From Massilia glaciei (GTDB lineage Bacteria > Pseudomonadota > Gammaproteobacteria > Burkholderiales > Burkholderiaceae_D), in contig NZ_PXWF02000225.1 in assembly GCF_003011895.2 (NCBI RefSeq), positions 1 to 53,457 of the forward strand: a DNA stretch of 53,457 nucleotides. The letters are read 5' to 3'. Below, piece by piece: positions 1 to 8,069 of the stretch. Every line of letters starts with the position of its first letter. The stretch's first letter is position 1. Position numbers and translations under genes: made by a program. The notes under the pieces are model-generated. The model was not told the DNA's origin. It was given only the letters and a program-made list of their open reading frames with translations, and did no database searches.

Positions 1-4
1 CTGA

Positions 5-130
5 ATTTTGATGCAATTGCCCTGGGCCGACCCGCGCTATCTTGATTTGCTCGCGCGCGGCGTGCTCTGGGCCACCGGGCATCTGGCCGCGGACGGCGAG
101 GTGGAACCTGGGTACGCACACACCAAGTGA
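5..130 (+). CDS. C-terminal fragment of a ThuA-like protein
   Basis: The frame ending in TGA at 128-130 gives a short tail containing PWADPRYLDLLARGVLWATG. This resembles the end of ThuA/trehalose-utilisation fold proteins, which are often found in sugar-utilisation loci. The same frame has a TGA at bases 2-4, while the preceding bases in another frame read LNFDAIA. The gene may therefore be frameshifted right at the window edge, or the resemblance may be accidental. Nothing upstream is visible, so function and integrity cannot be judged. It converges on the GntR gene, with only 12 bases between their stop codons. Confidence 0.35.
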   Translation: MLMQLPWADPRYLDLLARGVLWATGHLAADGEVEPGYAHTK

Positions 131-142
131 CGGATGCGGCAG

Positions 143-871
143 TTAAGCCGAATGCTCCCGGGGCGAATAATCCGCCGGCAGGACGCGGTCGAGATGCTTG
201 TCGCGCAACGCGTTGAGGACATTGAGCGTGCCGGACAGGTGTTCGCGCACGCTGTCGCGCGCCTTGGCCGCATCGCCGTCGCCGATGCTTTGCGCGATGA
301 CGGTGTGCTGCCCCATGATCGACTGCGCCTTGCCGACGATCGGCAGATGCAGCCTGCGCAGGCGGTCGAGATTGCCGCTGCTGCTGCGCATCATCGTCCA
401 CAGATCGCCCAGTTGCGCTTCCTGGTAAAGGGTCTTGTGGAATTCCATGTCGATGCGGGTGAAGTTCTCGAGGTCGCCCGCGTCGAGGCAGCTGCGTTGG
501 CGCGCGACCAGATCGAGCAGCTTCTTGCCGAGCGCGGGATTGGCCGGCTGCGACAGCACCGACACGATTTCGAGCTCGAGCGACATGCGCAAGAAGTGCG
601 CCTGGCGCGCCGAGGTCAGGTCGATGTTGGCGACGAGCGTTTGATGTTGCGGGAAAATATCGACCAGCCGCTCCTCTTCGAGGCGCGCGAGGGCCTCGCG
701 GATCGGCGTCAGTGACAGCTTGAAGTAGTCGGCCAGCTGCGTTCTCGGCAACACCGTGCCCGGCTTGATCGCCAAGGTTACGATCATCTCGCGCAGATGT
801 TCAAAAACCTGCACCGTCGCGTTGCGCGAACGGTCGAGTTGGAACCTGCCTGGGAGTGTGTCGACGGTCAT
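143..871 (-). CDS. GntR-family (FadR/FCD subfamily) transcriptional regulator
   Basis: A 242-residue cytoplasmic DNA-binding regulator. An N-terminal winged helix-turn-helix (about residues 17-77, including the LSLTPIREALARLEEERLV recognition segment) is followed by an all-helical FCD ligand domain (about 85-220). The FCD metal-site residues are all visible: D141 and H145 (DMEFH), H189 and H211. Regulators of this subfamily commonly respond to uronates or sugar acids. I chose the ATG at 871; an in-frame TTG three codons upstream is less likely. It is the last gene of the garL-garR-kinase-gntR run on this strand, so it probably controls that run. The palindrome at 4218-4229, upstream of garL, is its best candidate operator. 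Confidence 0.9.
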   Translation of the reverse strand: MTVDTLPGRFQLDRSRNATVQVFEHLREMIVTLAIKPGTVLPRTQLADYFKLSLTPIREALARLEEERLVDIFPQHQTLVANIDLTSARQAHFLRMSLELEIVSVLSQPANPALGKKLLDLVARQRSCLDAGDLENFTRIDMEFHKTLYQEAQLGDLWTMMRSSSGNLDRLRRLHLPIVGKAQSIMGQHTVIAQSIGDGDAAKARDSVREHLSGTLNVLNALRDKHLDRVLPADYSPREHSA

Positions 872-972
872 GTTTACCAAGCGAGAAGCGGCGAATTCGA
901 ATGGTAGGATACTAACACATCAGCACCCCTCCCACGCCCACGAGAGGCCCCTTCCAAGGCGCAGGCCGGCGG

Positions 973-2238
973 CTACTTTACGCCTATGTACAGCGCCCTG
1001 AAATCGTTCACATTGGTCAGCGTGGGCCCGCACACGACCGAGTCGCCCAGCGCCTGGAAGAAGCCGTGGCCGTCGTTGTCGGCCAGGCTGTCGCGCGGCT
1101 TGATGCCCAGCTCCCAGGCCCGCGCCAGCGTCTCCGGCGCCAGGTGGGCGCCGGCGATCTCCTCCTGCCCGTCGACGCCGTCGGTGTCGCAGGCGATCGC
1201 GTGGATGCCCGGTTCGCCGCCCAGCGCGATCCCCAGCGAGAGCAGGAATTCGACATTGCGCCCGCCGCGCCCCTGCCCGCGCACGGTGACCGTGGTCTCG
1301 CCGCCCGAGAGCAGGATGCACGGCGGCGCAAACGGTTGCTGGCGCCGCGCCACCTGCAGCGCGATGCCGGCCATGACGATGCCGACGTCGCGCGCCTCGC
1401 CCTCGATGCTGTCGCCCAGGATGTGCACCGGCACCCCGGCCGCGCGTCCGACCGCGGCCGCCGCCTCGAGCGCCATTTGCGGCGTGGCGATCATGCGCGC
1501 CTCGCTGGCGGCCAGGCGCGGGTCGCCCGGCTTGACCGACTCGCCGCGTCCGCTCTCGAGCAGCGCGCGCACCTTGTCGGGCACGTCGATGCGGTAGCGG
1601 CGCAAAATCGCCAACGCATCGGCGCAGGTGCTGCGATCGGCCGCGGTCGGGCCGCTCGCGATGTCGGCCGGGTCGTCGCCCGGCACGTCGGAAATAAGCA
1701 GCGTGACCACCTTGGCCGGATGGCAGGCCGCCGCCAGGCGCCCGCCCTTGATGGCCGAAAGGTGGCGCCGCACGCAGTTCATCTCGCCGATCGTCGCGCC
1801 GCTTTTGAGCAGCGCCTTGTTGATCCGCTGCTTGTCCGCCAGCGTCAGCTCGTCGCCGGGCAGCACCAGCAAAGACGAGCCGCCGCCCGAAATGAGGCAG
1901 ATCACCAGGTCGTCGGCCGTCAGGCCGGACACCAGCGCCAAAATACGGCCGGCGGCGGCCAGCCCGGCCTCGTCGGGCACCGGATGGGCCGCCTCGACGA
2001 TCTCGATGCGCTCGCACGGCACCGCGTAGCCGTAGCGCGTGACCACCAGCCCCGACAGCTCGCCCGGCCAGTGCCGCTCGAGCACGCGCGCCATTTCGGC
2101 CGAGGCCTTGCCGGCGCCGACCACCAGCGTGCGCCCGCGTGGCGGCGGCGGCAGATGCGGCGGCAGGCAGTGGGACGACTGCGCCGCTTCGACGGCGGCG
2201 TCGAACATCTTGCGCAACAGCAGGCGGGAATCGGTCAT
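973..2238 (-). CDS. ttuD: Glycerate 2-kinase (MOFRL/TtuD family)
   Basis: A 421-residue cytoplasmic kinase that phosphorylates D-glycerate, in this family normally to 2-phosphoglycerate. It would finish the glucarate/galactarate route begun by GarL and GarR. The N-terminal DUF4147 domain shows GAGKAS (41-46) and the glycine-rich SGGGSS (117-122). The C-terminal MOFRL domain (about 305-415) contains LSGGETTVTVRG and GGRN. The length is typical. Older annotations call this family hydroxypyruvate reductase; the domain content supports a kinase. It lies 50 bp downstream of garR on the same strand and is likely co-transcribed. No missing motifs were seen. Confidence 0.92.
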   Translation of the reverse strand: MTDSRLLLRKMFDAAVEAAQSSHCLPPHLPPPPRGRTLVVGAGKASAEMARVLERHWPGELSGLVVTRYGYAVPCERIEIVEAAHPVPDEAGLAAAGRILALVSGLTADDLVICLISGGGSSLLVLPGDELTLADKQRINKALLKSGATIGEMNCVRRHLSAIKGGRLAAACHPAKVVTLLISDVPGDDPADIASGPTAADRSTCADALAILRRYRIDVPDKVRALLESGRGESVKPGDPRLAASEARMIATPQMALEAAAAVGRAAGVPVHILGDSIEGEARDVGIVMAGIALQVARRQQPFAPPCILLSGGETTVTVRGQGRGGRNVEFLLSLGIALGGEPGIHAIACDTDGVDGQEEIAGAHLAPETLARAWELGIKPRDSLADNDGHGFFQALGDSVVCGPTLTNVNDFRALYIGVK

Positions 2239-2288
2239 GGACGGCTCCGTAGGGTTATTGAGGGACTGGCGTTATTGAGGGACCGGCG

Positions 2289-3185
2289 TTATTGGGGGAC
2301 CGGCGCGCCGATTTCGTAATTGGCCATCATCTCGAGCGCGCGCACCAGTGCCGAATGATCCCACGCCTTGCCGCCGTGGGCCGCACAGCTGTTGAACAAT
2401 TCCTGCGCCGTGGCCGTGTTTGGCAGCGACAAGCCCACCGCACGCGCGGTGGTGAGCGCCAGGTTCAGGTCCTTCTGGTGCAGTTCGATCCGGAATCCCG
2501 GGTCGAAGGTGCGTTTGATCATGCGCTCGCCGTGCACCTCGAGGATGCGCGAGGCGGCGAAACCGCCCATCAGCGCCTGGCGCACCTTGCCCGGATCGGC
2601 GCCCATGCGCGAGACGAACAGCAACGCCTCGCCGACCGCCTCGATGTTGAGCGCGACGATGATCTGGTTGGCCACCTTGGTGGTCTGGCCGTCGCCGTTG
2701 CCGCCGACCAGGGTGATGTTCTTGCCCATCAACTCGAACAGCGGCTTGACGGCGCCGAAGGCCCGCTCGGTCCCGCCGACCATGATGGTCAGGCTCGCCG
2801 CGCGCGCGCCGACCTCGCCGCCCGACACCGGGGCGTCGAGGTACTCGCAACCGAGCGCGTTGACGCGCTTGGCGAACTGCTTGGTCTCCATCGGCGAGAT
2901 CGAGCTCATGTCGACCACGATCTTGCCCGACGACAGGCCCTGCGCCACGCCGCCCTCGTCGAACAGCACCGAGGCCACGTGCGGCGTGTCGGGCACCATG
3001 ATGAAGATGATGTCGGCCTGTTGCGCCACCTCCCGGCCCGAGGCGCAGGCGACCGCGCCCTGCCCGGCCAGGTCGGCCGGCAGCGGCTTGCGGGCGTGCG
3101 CGAACAACTGGTGCCCGCCCTTGAGGAGGTGGGCCGCCATCGGCGCGCCCATGATGCCAAGACCGATAAATCCTACTTTGCTCAT
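2289..3185 (-). CDS. garR: 2-hydroxy-3-oxopropionate (tartronate semialdehyde) reductase
   Basis: A 298-residue beta-hydroxyacid dehydrogenase. It reduces tartronate semialdehyde, made by the upstream aldolase, to D-glycerate using NAD(P)H. The N-terminal Rossmann motif is GLGIMG (8-13). The substrate loop is DAPVSGGEVGA (about 118-128), and the catalytic lysine is K170 in DGQTTKVANQ. Length and start (ATG at 3185) fit the family. It lies between garL and the glycerate kinase, which fixes the role more firmly than sequence alone, since relatives act on other 3-hydroxyacids. The gap to garL holds an inverted-repeat element. Confidence 0.93.
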   Translation of the reverse strand: MSKVGFIGLGIMGAPMAAHLLKGGHQLFAHARKPLPADLAGQGAVACASGREVAQQADIIFIMVPDTPHVASVLFDEGGVAQGLSSGKIVVDMSSISPMETKQFAKRVNALGCEYLDAPVSGGEVGARAASLTIMVGGTERAFGAVKPLFELMGKNITLVGGNGDGQTTKVANQIIVALNIEAVGEALLFVSRMGADPGKVRQALMGGFAASRILEVHGERMIKRTFDPGFRIELHQKDLNLALTTARAVGLSLPNTATAQELFNSCAAHGGKAWDHSALVRALEMMANYEIGAPVPQ

Positions 3186-3219
3186 GATGTTTCCCTTTTT
3201 TGGTTGTTGACGGCTGGCT

Positions 3220-3381
3220 TAGGGCTCGTAAGACAATAAGTTGGATTTTTAGCGGCCGCAGCCGGATGCAATGCAAGGCGCCTGTCGCGCCGCAGTGCGA
3301 GCACTGCAAGCGGCCGGCAACGCCGCAGTGCGCCGGCTTCGGCCAGCTAAAAAGTCCAACTTATTGTTTTATGAGTCCTTA
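3220..3381. repeat. Inverted-repeat element (MITE- or BIME-like) between garL and garR
   Basis: Two imperfect inverted arms of roughly 33 bp flank a GC-rich core of about 95 bp. Both arms share ACAATAAGTTGGA and TTTTTAGC (left arm about 3221-3253, right arm about 3346-3381). The core contains a perfect hairpin, GCAGTGC/GCACTGC (3292-3307), and two copies of CGCCGCAGTGCG. The right arm begins within the garL stop codon. No protein is evident, and no clear target-site duplication is visible. The transcript would fold into a long stem-loop and could separate garL from garR expression. Confidence 0.7.
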
Positions 3382-4149
3382 GGCCGCGGCCTTGAATTTG
3401 GCGGCGAGGTTTTCGGCGCCGCGCGCCAGGATGCCGACGTCGCTGCCGACGGCGACAATGGTGCAGCCGAGCGCGATGCAGCGGCGCGCCAGCGCCTCGT
3501 CGCTGGCCAGGATGCCGGCGGCCTTGCCGCAGGCGAGGATGCGCACGATCGCGTCTTCGATAGCCGCCACCACCTCGGGGTGTTTGGTGTTGCCGATGTG
3601 GCCCATCGAGGCGGCCAGGTCGCCCGGGCCGATAAAGACGCCGTCGACCCCGTCGACCGCGGCGATGGCCTCGATGTTGGCGAGCGCCTGCGGCGTTTCG
3701 GCCTGCACCAGCACGCACAACTCGTCCTCGCACAGGGTCGGGTAGTCCTTGACCCGGCCGTAGTTGGACGCGCGCGCCGCCGCCGCGTAGCCGCGCACGC
3801 CGAGCGGCGGATAGCGGGTGGCGGCGACGGCGCTGCGCGCCTCGGCCTCGTCCTGCACGAAGGGAATGAGCAGGGTCTGCACGCCGAGGTCGAGATAACG
3901 CTTGATGACGACGGTGTCGTTCCATTGCGGGCGGACGATCGGATGCGCCTTGCCGTGCGAGATCGCCTGCAGCTGCGAGTGGACCTGCGGCAGTTCGTTC
4001 GGGGAGTGCTCGGTGTCGAGCAGCAGCCAGTCGAAGCCGGCGTTGGCCAGCACTTCGACGGTGACGTTGTTCGACAGGCCGGACCACAGGCCCAGTTGCA
4101 GTTGGCCGCTCTTAAGACCGCGCTTGAAATCGTTGATCGGTAGCTTCAT
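3379..4149 (-). CDS. garL: HpcH/HpaI-family aldolase, 5-keto-4-deoxy-glucarate type
   Basis: A 256-residue class II pyruvate aldolase. It would split 5-keto-4-deoxy-D-glucarate into pyruvate and tartronate semialdehyde in the cytoplasm. Active-site residues of the family are visible: H48 (DTEHSP), R73 (VRPQW), metal ligand E151 (VQAETP) and D177 (IGPGDLA). Sister enzymes act on 2-keto-3-deoxy-L-rhamnonate (RhmA) or hydroxyheptanedioate (HpcH) and look alike. The garR and glycerate-kinase neighbours favour GarL. The ATG at 4149 has a GGGGA element just upstream. It is the promoter-proximal gene of the four-gene run. Confidence 0.87.
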   Translation of the reverse strand: MKLPINDFKRGLKSGQLQLGLWSGLSNNVTVEVLANAGFDWLLLDTEHSPNELPQVHSQLQAISHGKAHPIVRPQWNDTVVIKRYLDLGVQTLLIPFVQDEAEARSAVAATRYPPLGVRGYAAAARASNYGRVKDYPTLCEDELCVLVQAETPQALANIEAIAAVDGVDGVFIGPGDLAASMGHIGNTKHPEVVAAIEDAIVRILACGKAAGILASDEALARRCIALGCTIVAVGSDVGILARGAENLAAKFKAAA

Positions 4150-4217
4150 TGAATTCCCCGGAAATTGATGAATCGAACACGACGCCCTTCGGCTAGCGCA
4201 TGTCTTTAATTAGGTCA

Positions 4218-4229
4218 TACGATATCGTA
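4218..4229. promoter_or_regulatory. Palindrome upstream of garL, candidate GntR operator
   Basis: A perfect 12-bp palindrome, TACGATATCGTA, sits about 70 bp upstream of the garL start in an AT-rich gap. FCD-type GntR regulators usually bind short dyads of this kind, and a GntR gene closes the operon. A related half-site, CGTACAAC, recurs at 11611-11618 upstream of uronate dehydrogenase. The assignment is inference. Confidence 0.45.
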
Positions 4230-4377
4230 CAACATGGATGGATAAAAAGCGAGCATCATTGCAATTTAGTCACTCTATTGAGCGTTCGCGTACTGGTCCG
4301 CTTTGCACTTGAATAACGATCGGCAGCAACTTCCAAACAACTAGAACAGGTAGTCAGGCCAACAAAGGGGGAATGTC

Positions 4378-4968
4378 ATGCAGGTACAGTTGAAAAAAAT
4401 TCAAGGCGAATGGGACGCAGGCTTTGTTTTAGACCAACATTCCACTGGCGGGAGACCCGATGGTTTTTATGCGAACGGCCATCAAAAATTCGACATGGAT
4501 TACACAGAGATGGGCGCGGCGGTCAATCAGCTAAAGTACCATGGCGACTTTAGTCAAGTTCCCGATTTGGCTAAAGCGGTCTATGCCCATATCCTGCCGC
4601 TTCTTCCTGCCATCGCCCGCGTGGTGCCAATGGCCTCCAGTACACCAAGGACGAGGCAGCCAGTGAACGCGGTGGCGGCCTATATCGCGGCGATGCTGAG
4701 GGTACCTGTCGAAAAAGGCTTTTTAATCAAGGCCGCCGGTTCCAAGTCTTTAAAAGATCTCCCCACACGAGCTGAAAAGGATGCCGCTTTGCGCGGAAAG
4801 CTCAGCTTGGCGCGTGACCTCGATGGAGACGGCAACCAGAATATTCTTCTGGTCGACGATTTGTTCGAAACCGGCGCGTCTCTGGATGCAGCGTGCCGTG
4901 TCCTACGCAACTGTGAGAAAATAAGCCACATTTATGTGGCCGCATTAACGTGGAGGCGCCCAAGATGA
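4378..4968 (+). CDS. Phosphoribosyltransferase-domain protein (ComF-like)
   Basis: A 196-residue protein with a type I phosphoribosyltransferase fold. Its PRPP-binding loop is NILLVDDLFETGAS (156-169), close to the family pattern of two acidic residues followed by TGAS. The N-terminal half (GFVLDQHSTGG, then a QLKYHGDF segment) is shared with a group of stand-alone ComF-like proteins whose substrate is unknown. The ribosome-binding site AAAGGGGGA lies just before the ATG. The stop overlaps the next gene as ATGA, so the two are translationally coupled. Base composition is clearly less GC-rich than the flanking pectin genes, which suggests transfer. The base substrate cannot be read from sequence. 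Confidence 0.75.
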   Translation: MQVQLKKIQGEWDAGFVLDQHSTGGRPDGFYANGHQKFDMDYTEMGAAVNQLKYHGDFSQVPDLAKAVYAHILPLLPAIARVVPMASSTPRTRQPVNAVAAYIAAMLRVPVEKGFLIKAAGSKSLKDLPTRAEKDAALRGKLSLARDLDGDGNQNILLVDDLFETGASLDAACRVLRNCEKISHIYVAALTWRRPR

Positions 4969-5618
4969 GCACAGTCTTTGTTGCAGGATCGATAGCCATA
5001 AAGAAATTGGACCCGGTGGCGCAGGTGCGATTGGTGAACATCATCGAACTGGGCCATCATGTGCTTGTGGGCGACGCCGACGGCGCCGACACTGCCATAC
5101 AGCAGTTCCTGCATGAAAGTGGCGCCAGAAACGTCACCGTATACTGCGTAGGCGGCCGGCCGCGTAACAACCTTGGCGACTGGCCTATCAATAGCGTGGC
5201 CACCTATCACAAGCCCGGATCCCGCGCTTACTTCACGGCCAAGGACATCGAGATGGCCAAGGACGCCGACGTCGGCCTGATGATCTGGGATGCCAAGAGC
5301 ACCGGCACGCTGAGCAACGTGATTGAATTGCTGACGCGTAAGCGAAATTCCACCGTTTTCATCAATAAAGACAAGGCATTCCACAAGGTGGTCAAGGTCG
5401 CCGACCTAGAGTCGTTAGTGGCACATATGGCCGACGCTTCCCGCCTGAAGGCCGACACCAAGATCGGTCTGCTCGACAAGATTGCCACGCTACGCTCGCG
5501 CGAGTTACAGTCGCGAATCCTGCTATGCAAGGAGGAGGCGGCGGCATTGGCCAACCAGGCAACCGCGACTTCGGCAAAGCAAAGTGTTGATTCGGCGATT
5601 GAGCCAGCCGCAACTTAA
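4965..5618 (+). CDS. SLOG (LOG/DprA-like Rossmann) nucleotide-binding protein
   Basis: A 217-residue protein. Its N-terminal two thirds look like a SLOG Rossmann domain: VFVAGS (4-9), the glycine/aspartate loop GDADGAD (36-42), and STGTLSN (112-118), which resembles the LOG phosphoribohydrolase GGxGT region. The last 60 residues are helical and unassigned. I placed the start at the ATG at 4965, which has GGAGG at 4952-4956, rather than the GTG at 4950. It overlaps the upstream phosphoribosyltransferase by four bases. SLOG proteins bind or cleave nucleotides or nucleotide-derived signals and often sit in conflict systems. The exact activity is unknown. Composition is foreign-looking, as in its partner. 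Confidence 0.7.
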   Translation: MSTVFVAGSIAIKKLDPVAQVRLVNIIELGHHVLVGDADGADTAIQQFLHESGARNVTVYCVGGRPRNNLGDWPINSVATYHKPGSRAYFTAKDIEMAKDADVGLMIWDAKSTGTLSNVIELLTRKRNSTVFINKDKAFHKVVKVADLESLVAHMADASRLKADTKIGLLDKIATLRSRELQSRILLCKEEAAALANQATATSAKQSVDSAIEPAAT

Positions 5619-5872
5619 CGAATCAAATATGCCGTGATTCGGAGGCGGTGTCGCCCCATCATGAGCCGTTGAAAATATCTGTAACAATTGGATCGAGTCG
5701 GGCCGGCGTGTTGCCGCCTCGGCGTTCTTGCAGACCGCCCTCGTCGGCGCCATAGCGCGTTATGACGCCCCTTCGCGCCGTGAATCGCTGCGAATAATTT
5801 GCGGTGCCCGGATTGCTTTGCAATCCGTCCGACCAAAGCCTCCCGGCAAAAACTGGACATTCCGTGACGCGG
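5619..5872. other. Intergenic gap without a convincing gene
   Basis: This gap separates the insert-like PRTase/SLOG pair from the GH43 gene, and the two flanking genes converge on it. It contains a CGAATCA/TGATTCG hairpin (5619-5641) directly after the SLOG stop, and a GGATTGC/GCAATCC hairpin (5810-5826). Neither is followed by a T-run on the strand of the gene it would terminate. I see no protein-like frame. Confidence 0.5.
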
Positions 5873-7822
5873 TCAGTTGGCGCGCAAAAGCACGTTGGTC
5901 GGCTGGTCGCGCTCGACGTGCAGCCACTCTCCCGCCGGCAGCAGCTCGGTAACCTGGATCGCGCTGCGGCGCTGCTCGAGACCGTCCTTCTTGGCATCGG
6001 CGCCGCGCCGGCCCGGATGCGTGAAGTAGAACAGGAAGGCGCGCCCGCCGCTGACGACCACGTCGGCGTGGCCGCCGATGACCTGGTCGTCTTTGCCCTG
6101 CCCCGGCCGCTGCAGCAGGTTGTCGGGCTGGCGCGTCCAGTTGCGCGCGTCGGCGGAGCGGTACACCGCCAGCCCGCGCCACACGTCGCTGATCATCCAC
6201 CACGCGCCCCGCCATTGGAACACCTTCGGGCCCTCCCCGCTCTGGTCGGCCACCGCGCGGCCCTGGTCTTCCCAATGCGACAGGTCGGCGCTGTCGGCGT
6301 AATAGATCGACTTGCGGTCGCGCTCGTTGTTGTACCACATGCGCCAGCGGCCGTCGGGCAGGCGGGCGACGCCGGCGTCGATCACGCGGTCGGCCGCCAG
6401 CTTGAGCGTTTCGGCGTTGCGCCAAGCGCGCAGGTCGGTGCTGGTCAGGTGCACCATGTGGCGCGGATGCTTCCAGTCGGTGAACACGCCCGGCACCACG
6501 GTCAGGAACATGTGGTAAGTTCCGTCGTCGGCGCGCACGATGTCGGGCGCCCAATGGGTCGCGTCCCGCCCGCCCAGTTCGGGCGGCAGCGCGATGTCGG
6601 CGGTGCCCAGATACTGCCAGCTCGCGCCCTCGTCGTTCGACTCGGCGATGCCAAGGCGCGTGCCGTGCACCCACGCCACCCCGGGCAAACCGGTGGCCGT
6701 GGCGCGGCGGTTGGTGTAGAACATCCACCAATTGCCGCGTTCGACGTTGCGCACCACGACCGGATCGGCCGCGCCGTCGAACACGGGGTCGCGGAACAAG
6801 GGCTTGGCGGCGACGTGCCCGCGGTCGGCGACCGGGGCGCCAAAGTCGGGGCTGCCGTCGGCGCGCCAGTCGATCACCTGGGCGCGCGTGTGGCGGTTCG
6901 GGTCGCGCAAGGAGTCGCCCTTGATGTCAAGGTAGTTGCGCGCGTGGTAGAGCAGGACATCGGTCTTGCCGTCCAGCGTGGTGGTGAAGGCGTTGTGGCC
7001 CGGCCCGAACTGGCCGTTGGCATCGCTGGAGCGGAACACCGGCTCGGCCGACTTGTGCCACGAAGCGGGGTCGAGCAGGTCGGCCCCGGCGCCGGCCGTG
7101 AGCAGTCCCATGCTGTAGCTGGCGTCGGTCGCGCTGGCCGAATAGGTCAGGAACACCCTGCCGTTCTTGACCAGCACGGCGGGCGCCTCGTTGACCTGGT
7201 ACTTGACCTTCTCCCACGCGTGCTGCGGCGTCGACAGCAGCACCGGCGCGCCGCTGATCGAGGTCGGCGAGTCCATTTTTGCGATGTAGATGTTGGTCGC
7301 CTTTTGGTCCTTGCCGGCCGGGCGCTGGGTCCAGACCAGATAGCGCTGGCCGGCGTGCGCGAAGGTGGTGGCGTCGAGCGCGAAGCTCTCCCAGCCGGTC
7401 TTGAGCTGGCCGCGCTCGGTCCACTCGCCCTCGAGCGGATTGGCGGCGCCGTTGACGAGCGTGTAAAGACGTATCTCCCAGATCGCGTCGGCGCGCCCGG
7501 CGGTGAAATAGATATGCCATTTGCCGTCGATGAAATGAAGCTCGGGCGCCCAGATGTGGGCGCTCATCGGACCGCCCGCGTGCTTGCGCCACACCACGCG
7601 CGCCTCGGCCTTGCCCAGTTCGTCGAGCGTGCGCGCGCGCCGCAGTTCGATGCGGTCGTACTCGGGGACGGTGGCGGTGAAGTAGTAGTAGCCGTCGGTG
7701 TGCAGCACGACATGGGGGTCGGCCCGCTGGCGCACCAGCGGATTGGCGAAGTCGGTTGCGAGCGCGGCCGCGCTGCTTACCAGTATGAGCGCGCAGGCCA
7801 GCGCGCGCAGCAATGCTTTCAT
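5873..7822 (-). CDS. Secreted GH43-type glycosidase with two beta-propeller halves
   Basis: A 649-residue exported protein. The signal peptide ends near SSAAALA (about residue 22). The first propeller (about 25-320) has a GH43-like triad: D35 in RADPHVV, D150 in LDATTF and E212 in NEAPAV. The second half (about 335-645) repeats a GH43/GH32-like architecture: FRDPVFDGAADPVVV, HWAPDIVRADDGTYHMF and DAGVARLPDGRWRMWY. GH43 enzymes remove arabinose, xylose or galactose from side chains, so this probably trims RG-I branches in the periplasm or outside. It diverges from a TonB-dependent receptor, sharing an upstream region with copies of the common dyad. The substrate and the role of the second half are uncertain. 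Confidence 0.8.
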   Translation of the reverse strand: MKALLRALACALILVSSAAALATDFANPLVRQRADPHVVLHTDGYYYFTATVPEYDRIELRRARTLDELGKAEARVVWRKHAGGPMSAHIWAPELHFIDGKWHIYFTAGRADAIWEIRLYTLVNGAANPLEGEWTERGQLKTGWESFALDATTFAHAGQRYLVWTQRPAGKDQKATNIYIAKMDSPTSISGAPVLLSTPQHAWEKVKYQVNEAPAVLVKNGRVFLTYSASATDASYSMGLLTAGAGADLLDPASWHKSAEPVFRSSDANGQFGPGHNAFTTTLDGKTDVLLYHARNYLDIKGDSLRDPNRHTRAQVIDWRADGSPDFGAPVADRGHVAAKPLFRDPVFDGAADPVVVRNVERGNWWMFYTNRRATATGLPGVAWVHGTRLGIAESNDEGASWQYLGTADIALPPELGGRDATHWAPDIVRADDGTYHMFLTVVPGVFTDWKHPRHMVHLTSTDLRAWRNAETLKLAADRVIDAGVARLPDGRWRMWYNNERDRKSIYYADSADLSHWEDQGRAVADQSGEGPKVFQWRGAWWMISDVWRGLAVYRSADARNWTRQPDNLLQRPGQGKDDQVIGGHADVVVSGGRAFLFYFTHPGRRGADAKKDGLEQRRSAIQVTELLPAGEWLHVERDQPTNVLLRAN

Positions 7823-7925
7823 CGATCAGGCTCCCGTGCGTGTCGGCCAAATATTCGGCCTGTGCTTGTCGCTTCAACCACCGCGATATTTTACGCATCG
7901 AAGGCGGCTGGCCGGATGCCCGACA

Positions 7926-8003
7926 CCAAAGAATCAATTACTTGACCAAAGGCGCGCGCGACAAACCGGTGTATTGATTATTCTCAAATGGCTGATTATT
8001 CTG
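7926..8003. promoter_or_regulatory. Three candidate copies of the shared RG-I operator
   Basis: In the divergent gap between GH43 and the receptor, AAAGAATCA-N6-TGA occurs at 7926-7953, matching the left arm of the shared dyad. Two direct copies of TGATTATTCT (7975-7984 and 7993-8002) match the right arm. Each has a weaker left arm six bases upstream (AACCG and TCTCA). These are weaker than the copies at 20040 and 37530. Binding is inferred. Confidence 0.5.
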
Positions 8004-8069
8004 CGTTTTCTTCCGTCGCGGACAGTTTCACCGTATACATGGCGAACTGTTCTGTTTATCCTCCTTGCG

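Noticed and set aside
1066-2319. Long open frames opposite the glycerate kinase, and similar frames opposite most large genes
   Set aside because: They are by-products of high GC content: Arg/Ala/His-rich, without motifs, and fully overlapping strong genes on the other strand.
4262-4289. AGTCA-N6-TGAGC upstream of garL as a shared-dyad copy
   Set aside because: It matches only seven of ten core bases with poor outer arms; the nearby perfect palindrome is the better candidate operator.
5619-5641. CGAATCA...TGATTCG after the SLOG gene as a copy of the shared dyad
   Set aside because: The spacer is nine bases, not six, and it lies downstream of genes; it is better seen as a transcript-end hairpin.
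5810-5826. GGATTGC/GCAATCC hairpin as a terminator for the GH43 gene
   Set aside because: No T-run follows on the minus strand, and the distance from the GH43 stop is only about 50 bp without other support.
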